Shown here piece after piece: positions 1 through 6,586 of a stretch of DNA of 8,478 nt. Numbering within the stretch: the stretch's first letter is position 1; the number at the start of each line of letters is the position of its first letter. The notes under the pieces are model-generated. The model was not told where the DNA came from. It searched no databases and saw only the letters and a list, made by a program, of their open reading frames with translations. The position numbers and the translations under genes were made by a program. Origin of the DNA: Candidatus Eiseniibacteriota bacterium (GTDB taxonomy: Bacteria; Eisenbacteria; RBG-16-71-46; CAIMUX01); assembly GCA_020431745.1 (NCBI GenBank), contig JAGQHR010000097.1, forward strand, positions 1-8,478. The letters run 5' to 3'.

Positions 1-24
1 AGTGTCTAGCACGTATATGCATTT

Positions 25-771
25 ATGCAGATCTCTTTGGTGTTGGGGAAGAGAGCCTGGCCCCTGGTCCTGTTGTTCCTCGCGGGGCTTCCTCGGTTCG
101 CTCCCGCACAGTCCTCTCCATCCGACATCTTCGTGAACGAGGACGCCGAGGAAGAAGAGGTCTTCGAGCCCTTGCGCGGGTTCACGGGGTACGGAATGAC
201 CATGGGAGTCATTCGTCTCCACGGAGGCGAGGTCACCAAGGGCGCGAAGGTTCGCCCGGTGCTCCAGGGCGACTTCCGCTACCGTTTCAGCGACCGTTGG
301 ATTGGCAAGGGCGAGTTCGGTTTCGGCTGGAACGGCTTCGACGCGCGGGCGGACACGGTCTTGGCGGTGACCTACGGCACGCTGGGGGCGCTCCGCGAGT
401 TTCGTGACGTCGTCGGGTTGACGCTGCGGGCCGGTGTCGGGCTCGGGATGTACCGCTGGAACTACAAGAACGGTGGCAAGAGCGTGCGAGACCCCGTGAC
501 CCAGCGGTTCTACCGCGGATTCGTCCCGGGGGGGTACGTCGGACTCGAAGGAGAGCACCGTCTGACGCGTCACGTGACCTACACCCTGGCCTTCCAGGAA
601 CATGTCATCATGACGGGAGCGGATCGCTACCAGAGCCTCTTCAACGAGGACATCGCCGCCTGGACGGCCCGTCTGGGAGTGCACTACCACTTCTCGCCCT
701 ATGAAGGAATCATCTGGGAGCGCAAGGTCAACCGGAAGATCTCGCTGACCTCGGGCAGGGCGGACAAGTGA
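25..771 (+). CDS. Exported beta-rich protein, probable outer-membrane beta-barrel
   Basis: The 248-residue product begins with a basic, then hydrophobic segment (residues 9-27) ending in Ala-Pro-Ala before Gln-Ser, a good signal peptidase I site near residue 28. An acidic stretch (about 38-48) follows. The rest alternates polar with aromatic or hydrophobic residues in short strands separated by turns rich in Gly, Asp and Asn (for example around 54-66, 82-107, 116-146 and 172-224), as in small outer-membrane barrels. No enzyme motif is visible. The last residues are basic, without the usual terminal Phe. An in-frame TAG at positions 7-9 closes the frame upstream, so ATG 25 is the first ATG possible. 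No Shine-Dalgarno precedes it, so the start is only fairly secure. It could also be a periplasmic beta-sandwich protein. The family is not recognised; export is much surer than the barrel call. Confidence 0.7.
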   Translation: MQISLVLGKRAWPLVLLFLAGLPRFAPAQSSPSDIFVNEDAEEEEVFEPLRGFTGYGMTMGVIRLHGGEVTKGAKVRPVLQGDFRYRFSDRWIGKGEFGFGWNGFDARADTVLAVTYGTLGALREFRDVVGLTLRAGVGLGMYRWNYKNGGKSVRDPVTQRFYRGFVPGGYVGLEGEHRLTRHVTYTLAFQEHVIMTGADRYQSLFNEDIAAWTARLGVHYHFSPYEGIIWERKVNRKISLTSGRADK

Positions 772-833
772 GAGTGATCAGGTGCCGCGCGACACGATGA
801 GCTTTCGATCTCCATCCGAGGGGAATCTGCGTC

Positions 834-857
834 ACGGCCGGACTTTGCTCCGGCCGT
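834..857 (+). promoter_or_regulatory. 9-bp perfect hairpin upstream of guaB
   Basis: Bases 834-842 pair perfectly with 849-857 around a 6-base loop (CTTTGC), with eight of the nine pairs in a GGCCGG-type core. It lies 63 bases after the upstream stop codon and 70 bases before the guaB start. No T-run follows, so it is not a textbook intrinsic terminator. It could be a weak terminator of the upstream transcript, a leader structure of guaB or an operator-like palindrome. The rest of the 156-base gap (772-927) shows no convincing -35/-10 pair. Confidence 0.4.
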
Positions 858-927
858 TCGTGCATTCCGCCGTCTCGATCCCGAACCGGCAGGATCTCAA
901 CGCCGGATCCCAACTCAGGAGGCACCG

Positions 928-2424
928 ATGGACATGATGCCGCCGTCCCATGACCGCGTCGCTGCGGAAGGCCTGACCTTCGACGATGTGCTGCTGCTCC
1001 CGGGCCGCTCGGAAGTGGTGCCGTCCGAGGTCGACGTCTCGGTTCAGCTCACCACCCATCTGCGGCTCAACATCCCGCTCCTTTCCGCCGCCATGGACAC
1101 GGTGACGGAGAGCCGCCTGGCCATCGGGCTCGCGCGGGCCGGGGGCATCGGGATCATCCACAAGAACCTCACGATCGCGCGCCAGGCCGACGAGGTCGAC
1201 AAGGTGAAGCGCTCGGAGAGCGGGATGATCTCCGATCCGATCACCCTCCCGCCGGACCTGCCGGTGGGACGCGCTTTGGAGGTGATGGCGCGGTACCGGG
1301 TTTCCGGAGTGCCGATCACCCAGGACGGCCGCCTCGTGGGGATCCTGACGAACCGGGATCTCCGCTTCATCGAAGATCTGACCACGCCGATCGCGCGGGT
1401 CATGACGAGCGATCGACTGGTCACGGTTCCGGTCGGAACCACGCTGGAAGACGCCAAGGTCATCCTGCACAAGAATCGGATCGAGAAGTTGCCGGTGGTC
1501 GACGCGCAAGGAATGCTGCGCGGGCTCATCACCGTCAAGGACATCCTGAAGAAGATGCAGTATCCCAACGCCTGCGTCGATCCGGGAGGACGTCTGCGGG
1601 TCGGGGCCGCCATCGGAACCGCCGATGACCACCTGGAGCGGGCGCAGGAGCTGGTGCGCAAGGGCTGCGACCTCCTGGTGCTCGACAGCGCGCACGGTCA
1701 CTCGATCGGGGTCATGAACTGCTTGACCCGGCTGCGCCGTGAGTTTCCCGATATCGACATCGTTTGCGGGAACATCGCGACGCGCGAGGCGACCCGGGAG
1801 CTCTGCGAACGGGGCGCGTCCCTGGTCAAGATCGGGATGGGACCGGGCGCGATCTGTACGACGCGGGTCATCGCGGGAATCGGCGTTCCGCAGATCACGG
1901 CGATCCTGGATTGCGCGGCGGAGGCGGCGCGCTACGACGTTCACGTGGTGGCCGATGGCGGCGTGAAGTACTCGGGGGACGTAACGAAGGCGATCGCGGC
2001 GGGCGCGGGCGCGGTCATGATCGGCAGCCTCTTCGCCGGAACCGAGGAGAGCCCGGGCGAGACCGTCCTGTACCAAGGGCGGGCCTACAAGATGTATCGC
2101 GGGATGGGATCGATCGATGCCATGCGTGCCGGGAGCGGGGATCGCTACTTCCAGCTCAACAGCGTGGCGGAGGAGGCGGTCGCGGAGACGAAGCTCGTCG
2201 CGGAAGGGATCGAGGGACGCGTTCCCTACAAGGGCAATCTGAGCGCCGTCGTCTTCCAGCTCGTCGGAGGTCTCCGGGCCGGCATGGGCTATTGCGGTGT
2301 GCGCACCGTCGAGCAGCTTCGGACCCAGACCAAGTTCATCCGGATGACCTCGGCGGGACTGCGCGAAAGCCATCCACACGACATCACGATCACCAAGGAA
2401 GCGCCCAACTACAAAGAGCAGTAG
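928..2424 (+). CDS. guaB: Inosine-5'-monophosphate dehydrogenase
   Basis: IMP dehydrogenase oxidises IMP to XMP with NAD+, the committed step of guanine nucleotide synthesis in the cytoplasm. The 498-residue length is normal for the bacterial enzyme. The N-terminal barrel motif LTFDDVLLLPGRSEV is at 16-30 and SAAMDTVT at 53-60. Two CBS domains are inserted at about 99-155 and 158-212; they carry allosteric purine-nucleotide control in this family. DSAHGHS (253-259) contributes to NAD binding. The active-site loop GMGPGAICTT (303-312) holds the catalytic Cys310. DGG (343-345), GS (366-367) and YRGMGS (390-395) form the IMP site, and RYFQ (406-409) with EGIEGRVPYKG (426-436) belong to the mobile flap. 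All key residues are present, so it should be active. AGGAGG at 917-922 lies five bases before the ATG and fixes the start. It appears monocistronic: the next gene converges on it. Confidence 0.98.
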   Translation: MDMMPPSHDRVAAEGLTFDDVLLLPGRSEVVPSEVDVSVQLTTHLRLNIPLLSAAMDTVTESRLAIGLARAGGIGIIHKNLTIARQADEVDKVKRSESGMISDPITLPPDLPVGRALEVMARYRVSGVPITQDGRLVGILTNRDLRFIEDLTTPIARVMTSDRLVTVPVGTTLEDAKVILHKNRIEKLPVVDAQGMLRGLITVKDILKKMQYPNACVDPGGRLRVGAAIGTADDHLERAQELVRKGCDLLVLDSAHGHSIGVMNCLTRLRREFPDIDIVCGNIATREATRELCERGASLVKIGMGPGAICTTRVIAGIGVPQITAILDCAAEAARYDVHVVADGGVKYSGDVTKAIAAGAGAVMIGSLFAGTEESPGETVLYQGRAYKMYRGMGSIDAMRAGSGDRYFQLNSVAEEAVAETKLVAEGIEGRVPYKGNLSAVVFQLVGGLRAGMGYCGVRTVEQLRTQTKFIRMTSAGLRESHPHDITITKEAPNYKEQ

Positions 2425-2439
2425 CAGCGCTCTGGAAAT

Positions 2440-4335
2440 CTAGGAGCCCGCGAGCTTCTGGACCCGCTCGATCCCGGCCCGCGCGGCGGCGGCCGCCTTG
2501 CTCCACGGGGCGAGCACCACGACCTGGTTGTACTGATCCAGCGCTTCCTGGTAGCGCTGCAGGGACTCGTGCAGACGGCCCTGCAGGACCCGTTTCTGCG
2601 CCAACTTTTCGACTCGGTCACGAACCTGCTGGGCGGCGTCGGCCCGCGGGTACTTCGTCAGGTAGCGACTGCCCAGCTCGAGCGAGTCGAAGTCGGCTGC
2701 CAGCGCGAACAGGCGATCGTGGGCCCAGAGCCGCACCGAGTCGGAGGGCGTCGACTCCAGGATCCGCTGACTCGTGGTGAGCTCGTTCACCTCGGGAAGC
2801 GTGCGGCGCATGGAGTCCAGTGACCGTTCCCGCCACGCCGACCGCGTTGATCCGCTCGCTCCCTCGGCCGGAGCGCCCGGATTGGAGACCAAGGTCATGC
2901 CCGTTCCCGATTCCTCCCAGACATCGCGAAGGAGTCGATTGAGCGTGAGCGCGGCGTCATCGGGTCGATCCGCGAGCCGGTACTGCTCGGCCAGGCGGAA
3001 CCGGAGATCTTCCGCGCGTCGATCCTCGGGATAGTTCTCCAGGAACAGCTCCAGGAAATGCACGCCCGCCCCGGGCTTGTCGACGATCTCCGCGCTGTGG
3101 TCGTAGAGCTTGTCCCGCTCGCGCACCAGGTCGTCGCGTTCCGCGGTCAGCCGGCGTCGCTCGCTGTCGGTGACCGAGACGGTCTGCGTGAGGGTGAGAA
3201 GGCTGTCGTACTTCGCGATGATCGGGGTGTAGACACGCAGGATGTCCTTCTTCTGCATCTCGACCTGGGACCGACGCTTCACCAGCTGGTGGGCCACCGG
3301 AATCGACGCCGGTCCGTGCGGGTTGGCCAGGAGCGCCGCCCGATACAGGAACAGGGCAACGTCGTCATCGAGCACGGTGTCGGCGAGCTTGGCCAGGCGG
3401 GTCTGGGTCTGCTCCCGATAGGCCTGTACCTCTGCCGGTCGGGGTGGCGAGCCTCCCGCGTCCTGCGCCGCCTCGGCCTTCTGGATGCGCTCGGTGAAGA
3501 AGGGGTGCGTGCTCCAGTAGCCGAACTGCTGATCCTCGTAGATGCGCTCGTGGAGCTTGGTCATGAGCTCGACGCCGCCCGCCATCGGATGCCCGGCACG
3601 TCCGGCGAAGCGGCGACCGATCTCGTCGGCCTCCAGCTCGAGACCCCGGCTGTAGCCGCGCGCGAGCAGCTCGCTGAAGAGGCTCCCGAAGATGCTCGTC
3701 CCCTGGACCGCGGCTTCCTTTCCGCCGGCGCTGAGCCGGTACCGCTGTTCGTACTCGTCGTAGTCGTAGCCGCCGTTGTTGGAGCTGGGCACCGCGATGA
3801 GCGCCGCCACGACGGCGGCGGTCTGGATCAGGGAGAGCAGGGTTTCGACCCGGTTCGAGCGGGCGAAGTGGCGTTCCGTGACGTGCCCGAGCTCGTGGCC
3901 GAAGAGGTGGGCCAGGGCGTCGTCGGAAAGATCCTGTTCCAGCATCCCGCGGGTGATGAAGAGGAATCCCCCCGGGAGCGCCATCGCGTTGGCGTCGGGA
4001 ACGTCGAGGATCTGGAACGTGAAGAGATAGTCGGGATAGCCCGTTTGGCTCGCGACCTGGTAACCGATGTCGTTGACGCGCTGAAGCAGGGAGTCGCTTT
4101 GCACGACCCCGAAGTAGTCGGCGAAGACCCGGGCCGCCTCGAGCCCTACCTCGAAATCGGTGGGCCAGGGGGGCGCGTCGGGCGTCCGTCGCACCGGCGG
4201 TGGCGTCTTGGGAACGGATTGTCCCTGCGTCGATTGGGCGACCGCGTCCAACGGGACCCATCCCAGCTGGAGGAGGCCCAGGACCAGGCTCAGAATCAAT
4301 CGGAGTCCGCGCGATCGGGATTCTCGGTACGCCAT
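2440..4335 (-). CDS. Exported M48-family zinc metalloprotease with helical/TPR-like C-terminal extension
   Basis: From ATG 4335 the product is 631 residues. Residues 1-33 form a signal peptide (basic start, hydrophobic 11-27, Ala-Val-Ala before Gln-Ser). The peptidase domain spans about 60-290. It has the HELGH zinc motif at 147-151 (His147 and His151 ligands, Glu148 catalytic), the matching ELEAD motif at 233-237 (Glu233 third ligand) and the STHP motif at 275-278 typical of this family. Residues 300-631 are mostly helical, with a charged coiled-coil-like stretch (about 375-415) and TPR-like helices near 587-629. In Proteobacteria such proteins (BepA/YfgC) act in the periplasm in outer-membrane protein assembly or clearance; the same role here is inferred. 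An in-frame ATG at 4347 would add four residues. The frame stays open far upstream, but that part overlaps gene 4452-5252 and crosses a terminator, and only the 4335/4347 starts give a signal peptide. Its stop is 15 bases from the guaB stop. Confidence 0.9.
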   Translation of the reverse strand: MAYRESRSRGLRLILSLVLGLLQLGWVPLDAVAQSTQGQSVPKTPPPVRRTPDAPPWPTDFEVGLEAARVFADYFGVVQSDSLLQRVNDIGYQVASQTGYPDYLFTFQILDVPDANAMALPGGFLFITRGMLEQDLSDDALAHLFGHELGHVTERHFARSNRVETLLSLIQTAAVVAALIAVPSSNNGGYDYDEYEQRYRLSAGGKEAAVQGTSIFGSLFSELLARGYSRGLELEADEIGRRFAGRAGHPMAGGVELMTKLHERIYEDQQFGYWSTHPFFTERIQKAEAAQDAGGSPPRPAEVQAYREQTQTRLAKLADTVLDDDVALFLYRAALLANPHGPASIPVAHQLVKRRSQVEMQKKDILRVYTPIIAKYDSLLTLTQTVSVTDSERRRLTAERDDLVRERDKLYDHSAEIVDKPGAGVHFLELFLENYPEDRRAEDLRFRLAEQYRLADRPDDAALTLNRLLRDVWEESGTGMTLVSNPGAPAEGASGSTRSAWRERSLDSMRRTLPEVNELTTSQRILESTPSDSVRLWAHDRLFALAADFDSLELGSRYLTKYPRADAAQQVRDRVEKLAQKRVLQGRLHESLQRYQEALDQYNQVVVLAPWSKAAAAARAGIERVQKLAGS

Positions 4336-4350
4336 CGAGGCCAGCATACC

Positions 4351-4367
4351 CCGCCCGGAGGGGGCGG
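4351..4367 (-). promoter_or_regulatory. Hairpin overlapping the ribosome binding region of the M48 gene
   Basis: CCGCCC (4351-4356) and GGGCGG (4362-4367) form a 6-bp stem with a 5-base loop. Read on the minus strand, the G-rich arm runs into GGGCGGGG, the only purine-rich candidate for the Shine-Dalgarno of the protease gene (starts at 4347 or 4335). If the leader RNA folds this way, the ribosome site would be partly masked. The pairing is seen in the sequence; a regulatory effect is inference. Confidence 0.35.
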
Positions 4368-4371
4368 TTGC

Positions 4372-4428
4372 AAAAACGTGTGACGGCCCCTGCGACGCCT
4401 CGCGGAACGTCGACCCTGGGGCCGTCAC
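4372..4428 (-). terminator. Intrinsic terminator of the 4452-5252 gene
   Basis: An 11-bp perfect inverted repeat, GTGACGGCCCC (4380-4390) and GGGGCCGTCAC (4418-4428), encloses a second 5-bp stem (CGACG 4393-4397 with CGTCG 4408-4412). Read on the minus strand the long stem is followed after three bases by TTTTT (complement of 4372-4376). This is the standard shape of a Rho-independent terminator. It sits 23 bases past the stop of the upstream minus-strand gene and ends 36 bases before the protease start. The two genes are therefore probably not one simple operon. Confidence 0.85.
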
Positions 4429-4451
4429 GAAACTGTTCTTGGCTTCCGGCG

Positions 4452-5252
4452 TCAGAGCCCGGGCACGTCGAAGCGGAACTCCGGGTCCATCTCGCGGATC
4501 TCGGTCACCAGCTGCTGCATCCGGTTGCGGAGCTCGCCGTCCAGCGGCGCCTGCTTCCACTCGAGATAGAGATCGAGCAGTCGGTCCTGCTTGCTGCGGA
4601 CGTCCTGCTCGCGCTGGGATTCGTTGACCACGCGTTCCAGGTGATAGATCTCGCCGCGGGAAAGGCGCCGCAGCAGATCGAGATACTCGCCGCGCATGTG
4701 GGCGAGGATGCGCAGGTACTTGTCGAAACCCTGGCTGAGCTTCTCCAGCACCTCGCTGACGGCCTGATTGCGGCCGTGGAGCTGCTGGCTGTAGGAGTAG
4801 GCGAATCGGTAGTAGGTCCGACCGCGGCCGATGTGAGCTTCCTCCGACGGACGCAGGTGCAGCCGTTCCGGCGTCGCCGGCGGCGAGGGCAGCCCGTCCG
4901 CGAGGTGGAGGTCGGGATTGTCGAAGATCCCCAGCGAGACCAGGAGGAAGTCCGCGTTGGTCTTGTAGAGCATGTACTTGAGGCGCGCGTCGCGGGAGTC
5001 GGACAGTCGGTGGAACACCTCGGTGTCGTACTTGCTGAGGTAGGGCCGGGCCCGCTCGATGAACTCCGGCTGAATGAAGGAGTTCAGCAGGTGCGCGATG
5101 TACACGTTCACGTCTTCGTCGTAGTAGTCCTTGTTCGAGACCAGGCCGGTCTCCATCCGGCTGTAGAGCAGGCACTTCATCATGAAGAGATAGGTCGGGC
5201 GCAGGTCCCGGTCGCTGGTGGGCAGCTCCAAATAGTGCTCTCTTGCCGTCAC
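4452..5252 (-). CDS. Uncharacterised helical protein (GTG start)
   Basis: From GTG 5252 the product has 266 residues. It has no signal peptide and no clear membrane segment, so it is probably cytoplasmic. It is rich in charged, Leu and Tyr residues and looks almost wholly helical. Notable stretches are RPTYLFMMKCLLYSRMETGL early on, a Tyr-rich TYYRFAYSYSQQLHGRNQAV in the middle, and a charged, coiled-coil-like region (RRLSRGEIYHLERVVNESQR onward) near the C-terminus, ending FRFDVPGL. I recognise no catalytic motif or family. The GTG start is chosen because AGAGG and GGGGA lie 5-15 bases upstream (complement of 5257-5267), and because the frame beyond it, open to an ATG at 5609, has non-coding composition and would overlap the divergent gene. 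A strong terminator follows, so it is probably a single-gene transcript or the last gene of one. Coding status is well supported; function is unknown. Confidence 0.8.
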   Translation of the reverse strand: MTAREHYLELPTSDRDLRPTYLFMMKCLLYSRMETGLVSNKDYYDEDVNVYIAHLLNSFIQPEFIERARPYLSKYDTEVFHRLSDSRDARLKYMLYKTNADFLLVSLGIFDNPDLHLADGLPSPPATPERLHLRPSEEAHIGRGRTYYRFAYSYSQQLHGRNQAVSEVLEKLSQGFDKYLRILAHMRGEYLDLLRRLSRGEIYHLERVVNESQREQDVRSKQDRLLDLYLEWKQAPLDGELRNRMQQLVTEIREMDPEFRFDVPGL

Positions 5253-5520
5253 TCGATCCCCGCCTCTTGCTGCGCTACTCCGAACAAAGTTGCCTATGGT
5301 ACGCTCGAACCCGACTCGGGGTCGGTCGATATCCTGTCCGAGCAGCAACGCGTATGCCACGCTCGATCCGGCGGGCAGGATCCACGATCTCCCTTGAGGA
5401 TACGCCGTCGGGCGCCCGATCGTCCCTCGTCCGGAGCGGAGAATCGCCCTTTCGGAAGTTGCATCCTGCAGTGCAGCGAGCCCGGCTCGTGCAAAGCGCC
5501 GGGTCGGAGGAGGTCCCGGG
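5253..5520. other. Divergent intergenic region
   Basis: This 268-base gap lies between two divergently transcribed genes and should hold both promoters. I see no good sigma-70 -35/-10 pair on either strand. It contains a short inverted repeat (CCCGA-C-TCGGG within 5310-5325) and, at the right end, a leader hairpin listed separately. A 93-codon plus-strand frame crosses the gap and ends overlapping the next ATG, but its composition does not look like protein. Confidence 0.6.
5472..5493 (+). promoter_or_regulatory. Leader hairpin before the HAMP-like gene
   Basis: TGCA(5472-5475), a one-base bulge and CGAGC (5477-5481) pair with GCTCG (5485-5489) and TGCA (5490-5493) around a 3-base loop. A competing stem, CCCGGC 5481-5486 with GCCGGG 5498-5503, shares bases with it and ends two bases before the Shine-Dalgarno at 5506. 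The two folds are mutually exclusive, which would allow a switch-like leader, but such pairings are common by chance in GC-rich DNA. No T-run follows. Confidence 0.3.
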
Positions 5521-6492
5521 ATGAATGGTCCATCTTCCCGATCCGACGCGCCTCCTCGTGGAACGTTGCGTCCCCGGTTGGTGGTCTGGGTCGCACTCCC
5601 CGTCCTCATTCTCGGTGTGAGCTACTTCCTGTTCGTGGAGTACGTGCTGGAGAGCCAAGGGGTCGGGGTGGAGGGCGTACGCCTGGCTCTGCGCATCGGA
5701 GGCCTGGCGCTCGTCGCGATCGCACTGGTTTTGGCGGCGGCGTGCGGTTTTCTCCTGGCCGACCGGGTTTCCCGGCCCATCCGCGCGCTGCTCCGGTTGG
5801 TGGAGTCGGGGGAGCTGCCGGCGGGGCGATCGCTCTTCCTGCATCACCGCGATTGGGAAGTCTTCCAGCTCTATCGCCGGGTGACCGCGCTCGTGCAACA
5901 GAACCAAACGGGAGCCAAGGCGCTGGAGGAGCTGGAGTCGCAACGATCGAGCATCGAACATCTCCGCCAGGAGCTGCAGCGGACCGGACCCCACGGCATC
6001 GCGCTTCCTGTCGTGCTGGCGCAGCCGGGGCGCCTGGAGCCGATCCTGGATGCGATGGAGACGAATCGGGGACGCCTCGTAGCGTTCCTGAGCGAGCTGC
6101 GGGAGCGCGTCGCAGAGCTCTGCGGCGAGATTCAGCGGGCGCAGGCGCTCGAACCGCCGGTGGGCAACGGTGGGGATCGGCCGATCGACCCGAAGGTTCG
6201 CATGGGCGAGATCCGGGAGTCGCTGGTCCGACTCCGAACCTTCGGAACGATCTGGAGCTTGGAGATCGAGCGCAGCCGTGTGGACGGGAACGTAGGCGAG
6301 ATGTTCGACCGCTTCACGCAGCAGATCGAAGCCGTGGAGGCCTCGATCGACGACGCCGTCGCGGGTTGGAGCGGCATCCCGGAGCGGGGCGTCTCGACGG
6401 GGCCAGTGGATGCGATGCGGGACTCCTGGACCACGCTGGCGGAGAAGGTCGGCAGCCTGGTTCGGAAGCTGGACGAGGTGCGGGACCGGTGA
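5521..6492 (+). CDS. Two-TM membrane protein with HAMP-like segment and coiled-coil cytoplasmic region
   Basis: The 323-residue product has two membrane segments (about 19-38 and 56-80) joined by only about 17 residues, so there is no real periplasmic sensor domain. TM2 runs into DRVSRPIRALLRLVESGELP (81-100), which matches the first helix of a HAMP domain with its conserved Pro. The rest (about 110-323) is charged and helical, coiled-coil-like at 130-155 and 178-210. Neither the conserved chemoreceptor hairpin tip nor His-kinase, cyclase or phosphatase motifs are present. HAMP domains relay signals between membrane helices and a cytoplasmic output; here the output may be a partner protein. 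GGAGGAGGT at 5506-5514 is ideally spaced before ATG 5521. The CheV-like gene follows 75 bases downstream on the same strand, suggesting a joint operon. It could instead be a structural scaffold. TM and HAMP calls are good; the role is inferred. Confidence 0.85.
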   Translation: MNGPSSRSDAPPRGTLRPRLVVWVALPVLILGVSYFLFVEYVLESQGVGVEGVRLALRIGGLALVAIALVLAAACGFLLADRVSRPIRALLRLVESGELPAGRSLFLHHRDWEVFQLYRRVTALVQQNQTGAKALEELESQRSSIEHLRQELQRTGPHGIALPVVLAQPGRLEPILDAMETNRGRLVAFLSELRERVAELCGEIQRAQALEPPVGNGGDRPIDPKVRMGEIRESLVRLRTFGTIWSLEIERSRVDGNVGEMFDRFTQQIEAVEASIDDAVAGWSGIPERGVSTGPVDAMRDSWTTLAEKVGSLVRKLDEVRDR

Positions 6493-6586
6493 TCCGGCCG
6501 ACCAGGATCGGAACGAGAACCTGACGCTGGACCGTGATCTCCGGACCAGAACTGGAGTGAAAGCCTGATGCCTGACCGTGATCTCC
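6481..6586 (+). repeat. Imperfect tandem repeat of about 44-46 bases across a gene junction
   Basis: Two related units (about 6481-6526 and 6527-6570) and the start of a third (6571-6586) lie in a row. Units two and three share GACCGTGATCTCC exactly (6530-6542 and 6574-6586, 44 bases apart). Units one and two share ACCG-TGATC, CGG, ACCAG and a GGA...CCTGA(C/T)G end with small gaps. The array covers the stop of the HAMP-like gene and the Shine-Dalgarno and start of the next gene: GGAGTGAAAGCCTGATG in unit two corresponds to GGAACGAGAACCTGACG in unit one. Confidence 0.6.

Noticed and set aside
832..2379. A 515-codon open frame on the minus strand opposite guaB
   Set aside because: guaB is certain on the plus strand. 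The antisense frame has the Arg/Asp/His-rich composition of a GC-rich shadow and no recognisable motif.
3058..4383. A 441-codon plus-strand frame opposite the protease gene
   Set aside because: It is a mirror of the M48 coding sequence, rich in Val/Glu/Arg with no family motif.
4336..5175. In-frame extension of the protease frame upstream to an ATG at 5175 (911 codons in all)
   Set aside because: It overlaps the 4452-5252 gene on the same strand in another frame, crosses a strong terminator and would bury the signal peptide in the middle of the protein.
5243..5524. A 93-codon plus-strand frame ending in an ATGA overlap with the HAMP-like gene
   Set aside because: The overlap resembles translational coupling, but the protein is Arg/Ser-rich without structure, begins inside the divergent gene and has no Shine-Dalgarno.
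5253..5609. ATG at 5609 as start of the 4452-5252 gene (385 residues)
   Set aside because: The extra 119 residues look non-coding and would overlap the well-supported start of the divergent gene. GTG 5252 has a ribosome site.
5521..6492. Methyl-accepting chemotaxis protein
   Set aside because: HAMP-like and coiled-coil parts are present but the conserved receptor hairpin tip is absent.
4200..6524. A 774-codon plus-strand frame
   Set aside because: It spans an antisense gene, the divergent gap and a different frame of the HAMP-like gene. Composition is shadow-like and no ribosome site precedes it.
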